DNA from: Oncomelania hupensis
Taxonomy: Eukaryota > Mollusca > Gastropoda > Littorinimorpha > Pomatiopsidae
DNA length: 64,000 nucleotides
Direction: 5' to 3'
Assembly (NCBI GenBank): GCA_036898135.1
Contig: CM072527.1
Location: 2,917,873 to 2,981,872 of the forward strand
In this document: positions 10,552 to 20,821 of the stretch, piece after piece
Position numbering within the stretch: the first letter of the stretch is position 1
How the letters are laid out: the number at the start of each line of letters is the position of its first letter
Position numbers and translations under genes: made by a program
The notes under the pieces: generated by a model
Told to the model about the DNA's origin: nothing
Seen by the model: the letters and a program-made list of their open reading frames with translations, nothing else
Databases searched by the model: none

Positions 10552-10762
10552 CATTAACCAAGAAGAATCATCATATATATCAAAGCATATAGGTAGCGGA
10601 AAGAATGAGTGTATCCTCGATAGCATAGGGGTAGCAATAGCTAGTATGTATCTAGCCATGATACATACGTTACTGCTACCTCTATGCTATCGAGAATCCA
10701 CTACTTCTTTCCGCTTCCCCTATGCTATTGAGGATCTATTCTTCTTGGTTAATACGCCTGTG
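10552..10762. repeat. Foldback repeat, ~100-bp imperfect arms
   Basis: The left arm runs from TTAACCAAGAAGAATCATC through CTCGATAGCATAGGGGTAGC to TAGTATGTATC. The right arm is its inverse, from GATACATACGTTACTGCTACC through CTATGCTATCGAGAATCC to GATCTATTCTTCTTGGTTAA. The arms meet near 10655. No open frame of note; it is a hairpin-forming MITE or foldback element. 10763-11149 is unremarkable single-copy-looking sequence. Confidence 0.75.
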
Positions 10763-11149
10763 TTCAGACGTACCGCGATCGTGTTGTGTCAATAGGATTT
10801 TTAAATATACTATTGTCGAGCTGTTGCTTTTGGACTCTTTAGTTTATAACCCGCTCCCTTCTACTGCCCTTTTATTTGTCCAATGTTGCCTGTATGACTG
10901 TCATATGTTATGTTTTGCATGTTATTCGTACCTCGCGGCGAAATGGGTGTGCAATTTCTCCCCTAGAACATGCAGCACCCCCGCTCCGCCCCTCACCCGC
11001 TCCCTTCCCTCAACCTACCATTCTTACACTCCCAAACCGGACCGAACCCTGCAGTATATAATATGACTTCCTGTTATTACCATGCATCGATCCTACCAAT
11101 ACTATTTTCCTTTTCTATTCGGTTCAGTACGCGCAAGTTTCTTCGACCG

Positions 11150-11290
11150 AATAATGAAGTTGGAGGCAAGAAGCACCCGGTACACATGGGTCGAAGGCTG
11201 CCAGAAGCATGTTTTACTAGTCGCCTCAACAGGCGATAAAGCATGCTCTCATGCTTCATAGCACTGCTTCCTACACGCTTCAAGCGCTAT
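11150..11290 (-). repeat. Dispersed repeat family D, copy 1
   Basis: On the minus strand it reads GCTTGAAGCGTGTAGGAAGCAGTGCTATGAAGCATGAG...AACATGCTTCTGGCAGCCTTCGACC. The same blocks are found on + at 28953-29045 (GAGCTTGAAGCGTATAGAAAGCAGTGCTATGAAGCATGAG). Non-coding; type unknown. Confidence 0.6.
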
Positions 11291-11468
11291 TCACAACTTT
11301 CCGGCACCTCTCATAAAAACTCGTGGGTATCGCCATTATAAATTAAAACGAGGTTATATGAAACCAAGTTCCGGTTTGGCTTGTTTTGCTTTTATTAAAG
11401 CTTGATGCGTGACTTTTAAATATGGCAAATTGCCGAAAACGACGATTGTTAGAGCCAGAAAACGAGTG

Positions 11469-11474
11469 GGATAA
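11469..11474. repeat. Polinton target-site duplication, left (GGATAA)
   Basis: GGATAA lies immediately outside the left terminus AGAGATAGCA. The identical six bases lie at 27626-27631 outside the right terminus TGCTATCTCT. Six bases is the duplication length expected of Polinton integrases. Confidence 0.9.
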
Positions 11475-11643
11475 AGAGATAGCAATAATGGGCTCTGAGC
11501 CCCAAAGCTCAAAGAGTTCTAAAGGAGGCTTTTTATTGCAATTTATGGCTGTTTTATGAGCTTTTTAAAAAGCGCTCCAAAGCACTCTGGGAATCCGCAA
11601 TTTGCTAAATATAATACATATTCGTATATCTTGCGTCTTTGGT
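11475..11643 (+). repeat. Polinton left terminal inverted repeat
   Basis: The inner part, ATATTCGTATATCTTGCGTC then TTTGGT (to 11643), mirrors the right end almost exactly. The outer part is more divergent, with an extra ~20-bp segment (about 11572-11592) absent from the right TIR. The outermost ~15 bp (AGAGATAGCAATAATGGGC against GCCCATATTTGCTATCTCT) are again clearly paired. Confidence 0.9.
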
Positions 11644-13158
11644 CTCCCCATCAACTCCAAAACTTAGCCAGTTAATTAGTTATTTGTCAAAACTTATTTC
11701 AAAACTTAGAAATAAAACAAAAATACTTTACTACTGGAATTGGAAATTTTTACAAAAACCGGTGGTAGCACTTCCCGCTTGGACTCTCTCCCTAACTTGG
11801 AGGTGTACTGACTGAACTTTGGCTGCGAGTGGACAGTTGGATTAAGTAGGAGGCTCCAAGGACACTGCGCGCATCCTCCAGTCTTACCCAATGTCATGCA
11901 ACCATTCGTTCTTGCGTTCAATATCTGTTTACTTGTTGCCTGAGGCTTGACAATTGGATTAAGTAGGAAGGGATCGAGAGTTAGCGTGCACCTTCCAGTC
12001 TTATCCATTGTCATGGCAATTTTTAACATGTATCCAAGCCACTTGCCACTTTGTACACTGTGTCTATTATTGCAATAGGACAGACATTTGGCCTTAATGC
12101 CTTAGCAAATTCAACACATGCCACAGAAGTAACTAACCACACCGAAAATCTATACTTCCTTTTTTTCTTTATATCCCCATCCAGATCGCTCATAAAAGAA
12201 GATTGGGCTTGGGAAATTACATACAACAAACCAGCATTAATATTCGTTATTCTAAATGTACAATTCTAAATAATACACCATTAAGTGCAGCAATCTTTAT
12301 TACATATTGTTCATATTAATTTTTAAAAGTGTAACAAATAGATATATAAATAAAAATTTATATTAAAGCATGTGTTTCCCATTTACTAGCTGTAAGTTAA
12401 ACCAAGGGAAAATAATTTGTGTGTATTTTAAACATGCATTAAGCATGTGATCCAGTTGAAAAACAGAATCGGAAATTCCCCTTTACTAGACCAGAGGAAA
12501 TAATTTGTGTACAGGAATATTTGTGTGCTTTTTCTGTGTGAATGTAAAATCCTTAGTAAGTTTTTTGCCTTTGCTTAGATATATAAAAAAAAATTATATT
12601 AAGCATGTGATCCAGTTGAAAACAGCAAATAGAAATTTATATTAATCATGTGATCCAGTTAAAAACAGAACCTGGAATTCCCTTTGCTAGGGGCACGGTG
12701 AAATAATCAATATTCTTGGCCTAAGCCCAGTTTATTCAATCGGGAATTCCCGCAAACATTAATGTTACAACCTTATACAGATTCAAATGTAATACAGATT
12801 CAAATGTAGAGTTTAAGACAACAACTGAAACAGCAAATAGAAATTTATATTAAGCATGTGATCCAATTAAAACAGAACCTGGAATTCCCTTTGCTAGGGG
12901 CAGTGTGAAATAATCAATATTCTTGGCCTAAGCCCAGTTTATTCAATCGGGAATTCCCGCAAACATTAATGTTACATACAATCTTATACAGATTCAATAT
13001 AAGCCCCATTCAGTTAAGGGAAGTAATAAAAACATTACTACGCATTCATAAGTAAAGTTGCGGTTGCTTCCCTTTGACTGTATTTGGTGATTTGAAGCCT
13101 AAAAATCAATTTTTTTAAATAATTATTTTTAATTTAAAGTTTTGTTATCAGTATAAAA
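11644..13158. other. Polinton left arm: repeats, no recognisable gene
   Basis: This 1.5-kb stretch between the TIR and the polymerase gene has two imperfect ~70-bp direct repeats (about 11830-11899 and 11946-12015, each containing TTGGATTAAGTAGGA ... CCAGTCTTA(C/T)CCA). It also has a 208-bp near-identical tandem duplication (about 12621-12828 and 12829-12996) containing CATGTGATCCA, GGGAATTCCC and GGCCTAAGCCCAGTTTATTC, and more decayed versions near 12365-12520. Short minus-strand frames at 12029-11706 (107 codons) and 12229-12023 (68 codons) match nothing I recognise. It may be an old coding region or a replication/packaging control region. Confidence 0.6.
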
Positions 13159-16100
13159 ATGACGGACACAAAAAGTCTTTCGCAATCTCCTTTGTTTAAA
13201 GACATCTTTCAAACTTTACAACTCCCTATTTTTGACAGTCAAAATGTTATTAAATCTGTCTATAATAATTGGCCATTTGTACTCAACAGTTTTAATTTCA
13301 AATCCCCTGTTAAAATACGCATCCATGCGCAGATAACTTTTATTAAACCCGGCAGTATTGATGAAACGATGACTGTGTGGATTTCTTCAAGTCAAATTGA
13401 AGTGTTAAAATCTTCAGACCTAGACAATGCTTATAACAACATCTTGATCAACCAGTTACAAGACAGCATTGAGCGTGCAACTTTGAAAGGGTCCGGGTGG
13501 GCCGAAGGAACTCTTGAATCATTAGAACTGAACATTACAAAGTATAATCCAATCAAAGGAAAATCTTATATCCCTCTTCCCAAAGAAATTCTTGACAAAA
13601 AGGCTGTATTGAATATTAAGAACACTGACGACAAATGTTTTCTGTGGTGTGTTCTGGCTAAGTTATATCCTATTCAGTCGAAACAACATCCCGAAAGGGT
13701 GGCGCTGTACAAAGATAAAGTAACGAACTTAAATCTTAAAGACATTAATTTCCCTGTGTTACGTTGAAACGCGAATGATAGTATGGCTGAAGCGTGTACG
13801 ATAGATCTAATCGTTTCGATTTGCAAAGTATTCAATAATAGAGTTTATTTACCTTTGATTTGAGTTTGCATTGTTGTTAGGAAAGGCTTTGTATAACGTT
13901 GATAATTTCCGTTAGTCGATATTGTTGTAGAATCTCCTGGATCGGCTTGTTTACTATCGATCGAAGATTCGGGATAATTGTAGAAATTTGAAGGAACGAT
14001 CCGGAAGGAGAAGAAATGTGTAATGACGTAAGTCAGTGATGACGATCTTTTATTCGATTGGTGGCAGTGCGTCATTTCTACGGTATTCGAAATCTTTCCG
14101 GAAAAGAGAGAGGTTATTTAATCGTGTGCCGAATTGCTGTTGGGATAGTAAAGTTGTTGATAGTGATTTGGAAAGTTGCTGTGAAAGTTGTTGAGTTGAA
14201 TTGAGAATTGTATGCAGTTGTTGGTGTGTGCTGAATAAAAGTGGAAAACTTCATACGTCGACTTTGTGAGGTGTATGCTGTTTGGACGGGCTGTGTGAAT
14301 AAACGAATCTGAGTTACACAACTATCAGGAATTCAAGCATCGGGGCTGAATCAGATACTGATAGAAAACACCATCATCAAACTGAGTGTAACACCCTGTT
14401 AGCCTTGACGCCATTGACAAATTTGAATCACAAAACTCTCCTATAACAGTCAATGTATATGTTTGGGACCCTGAATCAAAACTTATGCCTTTACGAATCT
14501 CTCCTAATGCCCCATCGTTTTCAGACCTCAATCACCACGTTGATCTTTTACTAATAACAGACCCGCAAGATCCTAGCATGCAACATTATACACTGATACG
14601 AAACATATCTAGATTATTAGGACACACTTCAAAACATCATGGCAAACAATATTTGTGCAGACGCTGTTTAACTAGAGTCTCTAATCTCCAAGTGGCTGAC
14701 AAGCACAGTAAAATATGCAAAACCATGACAGACATTCAAACCCGTCTTGTGTTACCAAAGCCAGGTTCTCAAGTATATTTTAAAAACATCAACAAACAAT
14801 TCAAGCAGCCTTATATAGTTTATGCCGACTTCGAATCATTGATTTTAAAATACCAAGGCCCACAAGGATTTTGTACGCCTAATTCATTCCTTACACACCT
14901 TCACGAAGTCCTGCAGTTTCGGGTATGTAGTTGTTAGAGCCGACGGACAACATACAGAGCCGGTAATTTACAGAGGGCCTGACGCAGCTCGGAAGTTCTT
15001 AGATGAGATGAACAAAATATACAAATTGTGTTTATTGCAGCTAGATAATCCGGCGCCCATGATATTTACTGAATCTGACTCCCATAATTTTAAAGCAGCT
15101 ACACATTGCCACATTTGTAATAAAGAGTTTGACCCGAAGGACGCAAAGACCCAAAGAGGGAGAGATCATTGTCACATAACAGGGGCATTTAGAGGTGCAG
15201 CTCATCAGAAATGCAACTTAGACTATGGAATCAAACATTTCTCTCTCCCTATTTTCATTCACAATCTTCGAAATTACGACTCCCATTTAATCATGCAGGC
15301 AGTGACGAAAGCATACAAAGTGTCATGTATTGCCGAGACAGAAGAAAAATATAAAACTTTCACTCTGAATAAATTAAAGTTTTATGACAGCTTTCAACAT
15401 TTGTCTTCCAGTTTAGAAACACTAGCTAAGAACTTACCCAGCTATCCTATCACTAGCAAATATTTTCCAGACGTTACACTTATTCGGAAAGGCGTGTATC
15501 CTTATGAATACATGGATTCTTGGGAAGTGTTTGAAGAACTAGAATTGCCACCTAAAGAGAACTTCTATTCTTCACTCAATAAAAGCTTCATAACTGTTAC
15601 CGATTATGAACATGCCCAGAATGTCTGGAATGCACTCGGATGTAAAAACCTTGGTGACTACCACGACATATATTTAAAAGCCGACGTCTGTTTGTTGGCT
15701 GATGTGTTTGAAAAATACAGAGAAACGAGTTTACATCATTACTCCCTCGACCCTTCTCATTATATTTCTTCACCAGGAATGAGTTGGGATGCTTTCTTAA
15801 AACTTAGTGGTTCTAAAATCGATCTCATAACTGACCAGGTAATGATGACAATGATTGAGTCGGGCATTCGTGGAGGAATAAGCGTGGCAGCTCATAATTA
15901 TTGCAAAGCCCAACAATAAATACCTGAAGCACTATGACCCCTCGCAGAAATCTAATTATATAATGTACTTTGACGCCAACAATTTATACGGTTGGGCAAT
16001 GAGTGAGCTTTTACCGGTTTCAGATTTCAAATTACTTGTTAATCCAAACCCCGCAAACTTTACTTGGTTAAACAGTATTTTAAATCACCCTAAAGATCAT

Positions 16101-17251
16101 ACTATAGGGTTTATTGTCGAAGTTGACCTAGAGTATCCCAATGCTTTACACGACCTACATAATGATTACCCATTAGCACCAGAAAGATTGCATGGTACAG
16201 ACAAGCAACTTAAACTTATTCCCAACCTCTATAATAAATCTAATTACGTCTGCCACTACAGAAACCTGCAGTTCTACATCAGACACGGCATGAAGTGCAC
16301 AGCGATTCATAAGCTTTTATTCTTTAAACAAATGAATGTCTTGGCCGGGATATCAATAAAAACACAGAGCTCAGAAAACAAGCGCAATCTACGTTTGAAA
16401 AAGATTTCTTTAAGCTGCTGAATAACAGCTGTTTTGGTAAAACTATGGAGAACCCATACAAGCGAAAAGACGTCAGGCTAATTACATCACCCAATCAAGC
16501 GATTAAATTAACATCTAAGCCTCAATACCTTGGTTACAAAGAGTTTCATGACTCCCTGTATGCTGTTACCATGAAAACCACGCAAGTTAATCTAGACAAA
16601 CCAGTGTTTATGGGGATGACTATTCTTGACCTTTCTAAATTACTAATGTTCGAATTTTACTACGATTACTTTAAACCTAAATACCCGGAGGCCAGAGTTT
16701 TATACACAGACACAGACTCCCTTATACTAGACATCCCTACTGAAGACATTTATAAAGACTTAGAATCGGAACTACAACATTACGATACTAGTGACTACCC
16801 TGAAACTCACCCTTTGTACAGCAAAGCAAACCAAAAGAAAATAGGTTTGATGAAAGATGAAATGAACGGGAAACTAATAGAAGAATACGCAGGACTGCGA
16901 TCTAAGCAGTACAGTATTAAACACGAATTGGGGGAATCTTCAAAAGCAAAAGGCACCCAAAAAGCTGCAATAAAAAACCGAGATATCAGACACGAAAACT
17001 ACCTGGAAGCCTTAGATGGGAAAGAAGTTAAACCATACCCTAACACAACTATAAAGTCTAAAAACCATATAGTGTCCACTGCTGTGACGACCAAAAAAAC
17101 ATTATGCGCTAATGACACAAAGAGAATAAGAGTAACTAAGGAGTTCGCATACGCTCTAGGCCACTATAAATTACAGGTAGAAACTGCGACTACGACTACG
17201 ACTGCGACTATGAATAAGGTGGAAGTCCTGGAAGGCTTGAGTAAATGTTAA
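13159..17251 (+). pseudogene. polB: Polinton protein-primed DNA polymerase B, disrupted
   Basis: This is the replicative DNA polymerase of the Polinton. The start ATG at 13159 follows TATAAAA. The first 199 codons form the N-terminal region. A solo LTR (13757-14393) then interrupts the gene, and polymerase coding resumes at about 14399. Next come a CRRC...H...C zinc-binding segment (about 14655-14725), the exonuclease motif YADFES (about 14818), an HNH/endonuclease-VII-like finger (HCHICNKEF ... RDHCHITGAFRG ... HQKCN, about 15101-15215), motif A-like FDANNLYGWAMS (about 15966), motif B-like NNSCFGKTMEN (about 16421) and catalytic motif C YTDTDSL (16702-16722). Frameshifts lie near 14900, 15905 and 16360. 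Catalytic residues remain legible, which suggests recent inactivation. The extreme C-terminus runs through a (GACTAC/GACTGC) hexanucleotide repeat. It ends convergently with the next gene. Confidence 0.95.
13757..14393 (+). mobile_element. Solo LTR, 637 bp, inserted in polB
   Basis: Begins TGTTACGTTG and ends GAGTGTAACA (TGTTAC...GTAACA). A perfect 5-bp duplication flanks it: CCCTG at 13752-13756 and 14394-14398. AATAAA signals lie at about 14233 and 14298, oriented +. No retrotransposon genes remain, so this is a solo LTR. Polymerase coding on the two sides is in compatible frame once one duplication copy is discounted, so the insertion hit a gene that was then open at this point. A truncated relative lies at 6500-6632. 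Confidence 0.9.
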
Positions 17252-17257
17252 CTGTAT

Positions 17258-17920
17258 TTATTCTGAAGCGCCAAGCTTTTTCTTCAAAGCATCTAGCTGC
17301 TCCTTCCGCCCCAGTAGTCTCCCTTCTTCTATTAATTTTTTTTTAATTTCTTCAACATTAACAGGTGCAGACCTAGATTTAGATTGTATGTGGTGCTTCA
17401 ACTTTTTATATTCTTCAAAATCTCGCTGGATAATTACAAACTCTTGGTCTGTAATCTGAGTGTCTTCTAGAGCTTTAGAAATTATTAAGTTCATGCTAGT
17501 AAGTTTAGCTATCGCAAGGCTAGAAATGAGGTCGTGTTTTTCTAGTTTCTTAGATACTTTAGTATTAATTACGCCAAGTAGAACTGACATTACTGAAGAT
17601 AATCCGGCAGCCACTCCTAATCCAATACTAATTGGTATACCAATTCCAGTCACCAATAATCCCACGCTGATAGCAGCTTCCGCTGCATTAATAACATTTA
17701 GACCAGTAGACACGTAATTTATTCTGCTATAAGCGCCGGAATACCGTCGTCTGCATCTAGAGTACTTTTGGATATCTGATTCAATTTGAGTCCTAACTTT
17801 TCTTATTTCTTCCAGCCTGAACGTTTGAACATTATTTAAGTCTAACGTTGGAGCACTGGGTTGCATTGGTTGTTCATCCACTACTGCTTCTACTATAGCA
17901 GGATACAATTTTGTCGTCAT
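17258..17920 (-). CDS. Polinton membrane-associated protein, 220 aa, unnamed
   Basis: The chosen start is the ATG at 17920 (MTTKLYPAIVE), because it sits in CTAAAAATATG, the context shared by the element's other genes; an ATG ten codons upstream lacks it. Order of features: an acidic/proline N-terminus, a basic helix (RKVRTQIESD, CRRRYSGAYS), a long hydrophobic glycine-rich segment at about residues 75-120 (GLLVTGIGIPISIGLGVAAG) that could be one or two membrane helices, then a charged helical C-terminus (KALEDTQITDQEF, KKLKHHIQSKS). I recall similar proteins with this 'hydrophobic hairpin + KALxDxxIxxEEF' layout as uncharacterised proteins near Polinton genes in invertebrates. A virion or membrane role is only inference. 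Ends 6 bp from the polB stop, convergent. Confidence 0.8.
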   Translation of the reverse strand: MTTKLYPAIVEAVVDEQPMQPSAPTLDLNNVQTFRLEEIRKVRTQIESDIQKYSRCRRRYSGAYSRINYVSTGLNVINAAEAAISVGLLVTGIGIPISIGLGVAAGLSSVMSVLLGVINTKVSKKLEKHDLISSLAIAKLTSMNLIISKALEDTQITDQEFVIIQRDFEEYKKLKHHIQSKSRSAPVNVEEIKKKLIEEGRLLGRKEQLDALKKKLGASE

Positions 17921-17953
17921 ATTTTTAGTGTGAAAAAAAAGGGTTAACAATAA

Positions 17954-18826
17954 TTAACTTGATTTTAGTTTATTAGCAAAATATTCTATTTGACTATCAG
18001 AAAATATCTGATCGCTGAAATAAAATGCTAACAGATCTACGTTGTCTAGGCTAATTTGCGCTTGTCTGTCAATAGGATTTGGAACAGGGACAAAAGTTAT
18101 CTTGGGTGATGAAGTAAATACGGAATACTGATCTTCGCTTTCTCTTTTCTTCATAAATACTGTAATTCGTCTGGGATTCTCATCTAAATCAGCCCAACTT
18201 AGAGACACTTGCGGAATTACATTAACATTTCTCTGCGTAGGCCTGTGAGCAATTATGTCCAGTGCTATCATGGCTGCACTACCTATCTGTAAAGGAGGCT
18301 GCAGAACAACTCTGACATTTTTCCCTGCGGTTTCACGCTTATGTAAAACATAGCTGCTTTTTTTGTAGGCTTTGACTTCTATGTTTTCCCGATTGTTTTC
18401 ATCCGGCACTAGACTAACTAACATAGGCCCGGCGTTAATAATTTTCTTAAATTTATTGTCTGGCCCCATAAAAGTGTAAGGGCTTTCGCACTTGAATTTA
18501 ATAAGCCAATCTAATTCTGTGTCTACAGGTATTAAAGACCAGATATTTTCTCGTTTAGTAATAGCATACTTAAAATCGGGATCTACTTTACCGGCATTAA
18601 AATCCTTTAGCTGATCGATAGATGGTTTTTCTGGCAATACTGACGGCGGCACTTGCGGCACTTCAGGCACTGCCGGCACTAGCGCTCGTTTATAATATCC
18701 ATTTTGTGTAAATTCGAAACCGTAAATAGACCCAACAATAGCATTCGCATCAAAGTCAATTGTGTCTGCTAAGTCTTTCAATTCAATGGTAGGACAGGTT
18801 ACTGGAATTTGAGGGCCGATTGACAT
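17954..18826 (-). CDS. Polinton structural-type protein, 290 aa, unnamed
   Basis: Open frame of 290 codons starting MSIGPQIPVTCP, with the start in a TTTAAAATACAATG context. It is soluble-looking, rich in beta-forming residues, with a proline-rich linker (VPAVPEVPQVPPSVLPEKP, about residues 51-69). There are no membrane segments or enzyme motifs. It lies in a minus-strand run of three genes (19543 to 17258) with short gaps, between polymerase and the capsid module. Size and position would fit a minor capsid (penton) or other virion protein, but I see no diagnostic motif and make no firm assignment. Confidence 0.75.
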   Translation of the reverse strand: MSIGPQIPVTCPTIELKDLADTIDFDANAIVGSIYGFEFTQNGYYKRALVPAVPEVPQVPPSVLPEKPSIDQLKDFNAGKVDPDFKYAITKRENIWSLIPVDTELDWLIKFKCESPYTFMGPDNKFKKIINAGPMLVSLVPDENNRENIEVKAYKKSSYVLHKRETAGKNVRVVLQPPLQIGSAAMIALDIIAHRPTQRNVNVIPQVSLSWADLDENPRRITVFMKKRESEDQYSVFTSSPKITFVPVPNPIDRQAQISLDNVDLLAFYFSDQIFSDSQIEYFANKLKSS

Positions 18827-18903
18827 TGTATTTTAAAATTAAACTTTATTTTATCTCAAGAATAATTGTAAGATCTTCAAAGTCTACAATTTCGTTGTTT
18901 TGG

Positions 18904-19543
18904 TTAGTTATTTTTGAAGCATAAACTAGTATGATAGTCCTGACTTAAGTGGCGTTTTTGAGGTAGAAATTTTAATGAAACAGGATCGCAGTAAGATTCT
19001 CTCTGAGTTGAGATTATCCTTAGCAATGTACTAGGAGTTCCGTTTACTAAGTTTTCCAATGTCTTCAGTTGATGAAGGTACACAAACAATCTATTATTAA
19101 TTAACAAATTCATAGGGTTTGATCCAATAAATCTTATAGAACTGCCGACAGTGCTGGAGCTGTCAGATAAAGATAATTCATTGCCAGGGAAACCTAATAT
19201 TTCTGCCAGCTTTGGCGCAAGTGTAACGCTGGTAATGTCTTTATGCTGGTTTTTATGGAAAGTTAAAGTTACTATCAAGTTTGCAGGGTTCATTTTTGCT
19301 TCAATCGAATGAGGTTTAAACAATTCTTCAGTAAGTCTGCAGAAGTCATAATAGCCGCCATGAATAAAGTGCCTTTTTTTATTAATCATTATCCAGTTGT
19401 TGTTTAGATCAACTAATATTTAACCATTTAACCGTGTAGAATATTTCATGTAGGATTACGTTAAGGTCCCTGTTTTTGTTGTCAATAGGATGCTGAAGTT
19501 CAATGGGCACACCTGATTTTACAGATTCGAAAGTTACAAACAT
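18904..19543 (-). pseudogene. Polinton minor structural protein candidate, frameshifted
   Basis: Translation begins at the ATG at 19543 (MFVTFESVKSG, in a TTAAAAAAAAATATG context), 22 bp from the divergent start at 19566. After about 45 codons it meets a stop. The continuation is in another frame from about 19410, with an open stretch from 19389 to 18904. The second part has HGGYYDFCRLTEEL, then TSVTLAPKLAEILGFPGNEL and NPMNLLINNRLFVYLHQL. A 'GYY...LxxxL...LAxxLGF' layout is seen in uncharacterised Polinton-associated proteins that I believe are virion components; that is recollection, not a search. One frameshift near 19400 separates the parts. Confidence 0.65.
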
Positions 19544-19565
19544 ATTTTTTTTTAATATAATAAAA
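19544..19565. promoter_or_regulatory. 22-bp A/T-only divergent start region
   Basis: The only DNA between divergent start codons at 19543 (-) and 19566 (+) is a run of A and T: poly-T on one side, TAATAAAA on the other. Both starts carry the element's TAAAAATG-like context. Any promoter for both genes must lie here or inside the coding regions. Confidence 0.6.
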
Positions 19566-20821
19566 ATGTACGCGCCTTATAAATATAACAAAGCTGCAAA
19601 GTATACTACAGGGCCTTATTATTACGAAAAAGCAGTCGACCTAACCAAGCTGACAATAGCTGTGGCAGCCAACGTCCATTTCGAAACTATCCCCCATAAT
19701 ATTTTTGATCATTACCTCAACCCAGACATTACGAGCGACTTTTTAGCTAACCAATGGCTAAACAACGGGGGTATGCAGTTCTTTCAGAATCAAATTAATT
19801 TTGCCGTGTCATGCGCTACAACTGGTTGTGGAGTTTCTTACGTTCATCACCTTAATCACCCAGATCCCATGTTGAAGTCTATTTATCTGTTCCATTTGTA
19901 TTATCAAGTGAAGGCGGGTGTTGTCTGAACTTCAGGCTCCGTTACCTACTGACAAAAACTTTAATCCCTTTAACAACGGCTTTGACAAAAAAGCGTATCA
20001 AAGGTTGTGCAATGAATTCGGAATTGATACTAAAACAGACTTCAGACAAAAACTAGACCTCAATCACGGAATGGGAACTTTATTTAGATACGCTGTAGGT
20101 AATTTATACACGGGGCCTTACGTACCTGGATTCACATCATTTAACCACAACAGCCAGGTTCCTTTACTGTATATCAGACAAAAACAAAGTACAGCATACA
20201 GCACTTTTATATTGGACACATCAAACGGATTTACTCAAAGTGGGGTGGAAAGGCTGAATGAATCTATTCGTACGTATGCGTGGTGCATTCTGGGGTCTCA
20301 AGCAGAAACACGAAGTAATATCATTGGGGAAGGAACTAGCTTCGATGCACAAAAGCAGTTTCTAGCCAACATTGAAGATTCTATTAATTCGGCAGTAGAT
20401 TTGCCCGCGAGGTATTAAAAGATATCAGGACACTTTAAAGTATGCTAGATCGAAAGTAGATTACGTAATAGGTTTAGGACTGTATATGTTGCCTTCAGAC
20501 CTTCAGCTTAGGATAGGAACTATATCAAACTACAACAACAATATAGTGATTGCAGACCCTCAGTTTCATATAGGCTACAATCCTACAATAAATACAGTGA
20601 ATACATTGAACACAACGAATGCAGTAAATACAGTATTTACTGCTAGGCCTAATAATGAACCTTTAAGTTCGCCACCACTTCCGAGTTTGCCAAGTTTGCC
20701 AAGCTTGCCGGAACTGCAAGGCCTGCCAGGCCTGCCGGTAATTGATCATGGGGTTTCACGTCTAGCGCTTACAGGGGGTTTATTGTTTGCTGGGTTAATT
20801 GGGATTTACTATTTTAAGTAG
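19566..20821 (+). pseudogene. Polinton protein with C-terminal membrane anchor, frameshifted
   Basis: Starts at the ATG at 19566 (MYAPYKYNKAAKY) after ATAATAAAA. Coding continues in three frames: 19566-19928, about 19915-20418 and about 20419-20821, so there are frameshifts near 19918 and 20418. Features in order: a Tyr-rich start, FFQNQINFAVSCATTGCGVSYVHHL, a helical middle (ERLNESIRTYAWCILGSQAE), a repetitive NTVNTLNTTNAVNTVF stretch, (LPSLPS)n and LPGLP proline repeats, and a C-terminal hydrophobic helix (LALTGGLLFAGLIGIYYF). The last codons overlap the 3' end of the opposite-strand gene at 20795. A membrane-anchored virion or accessory protein is plausible; function unknown. Confidence 0.7.

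Noticed and set aside
13159..17251. Polymerase frameshifts as host introns
   Set aside because: Breaks lack GT-AG boundaries and shift by one or two bases within continuous homology; the large gap is an LTR with its own duplication.
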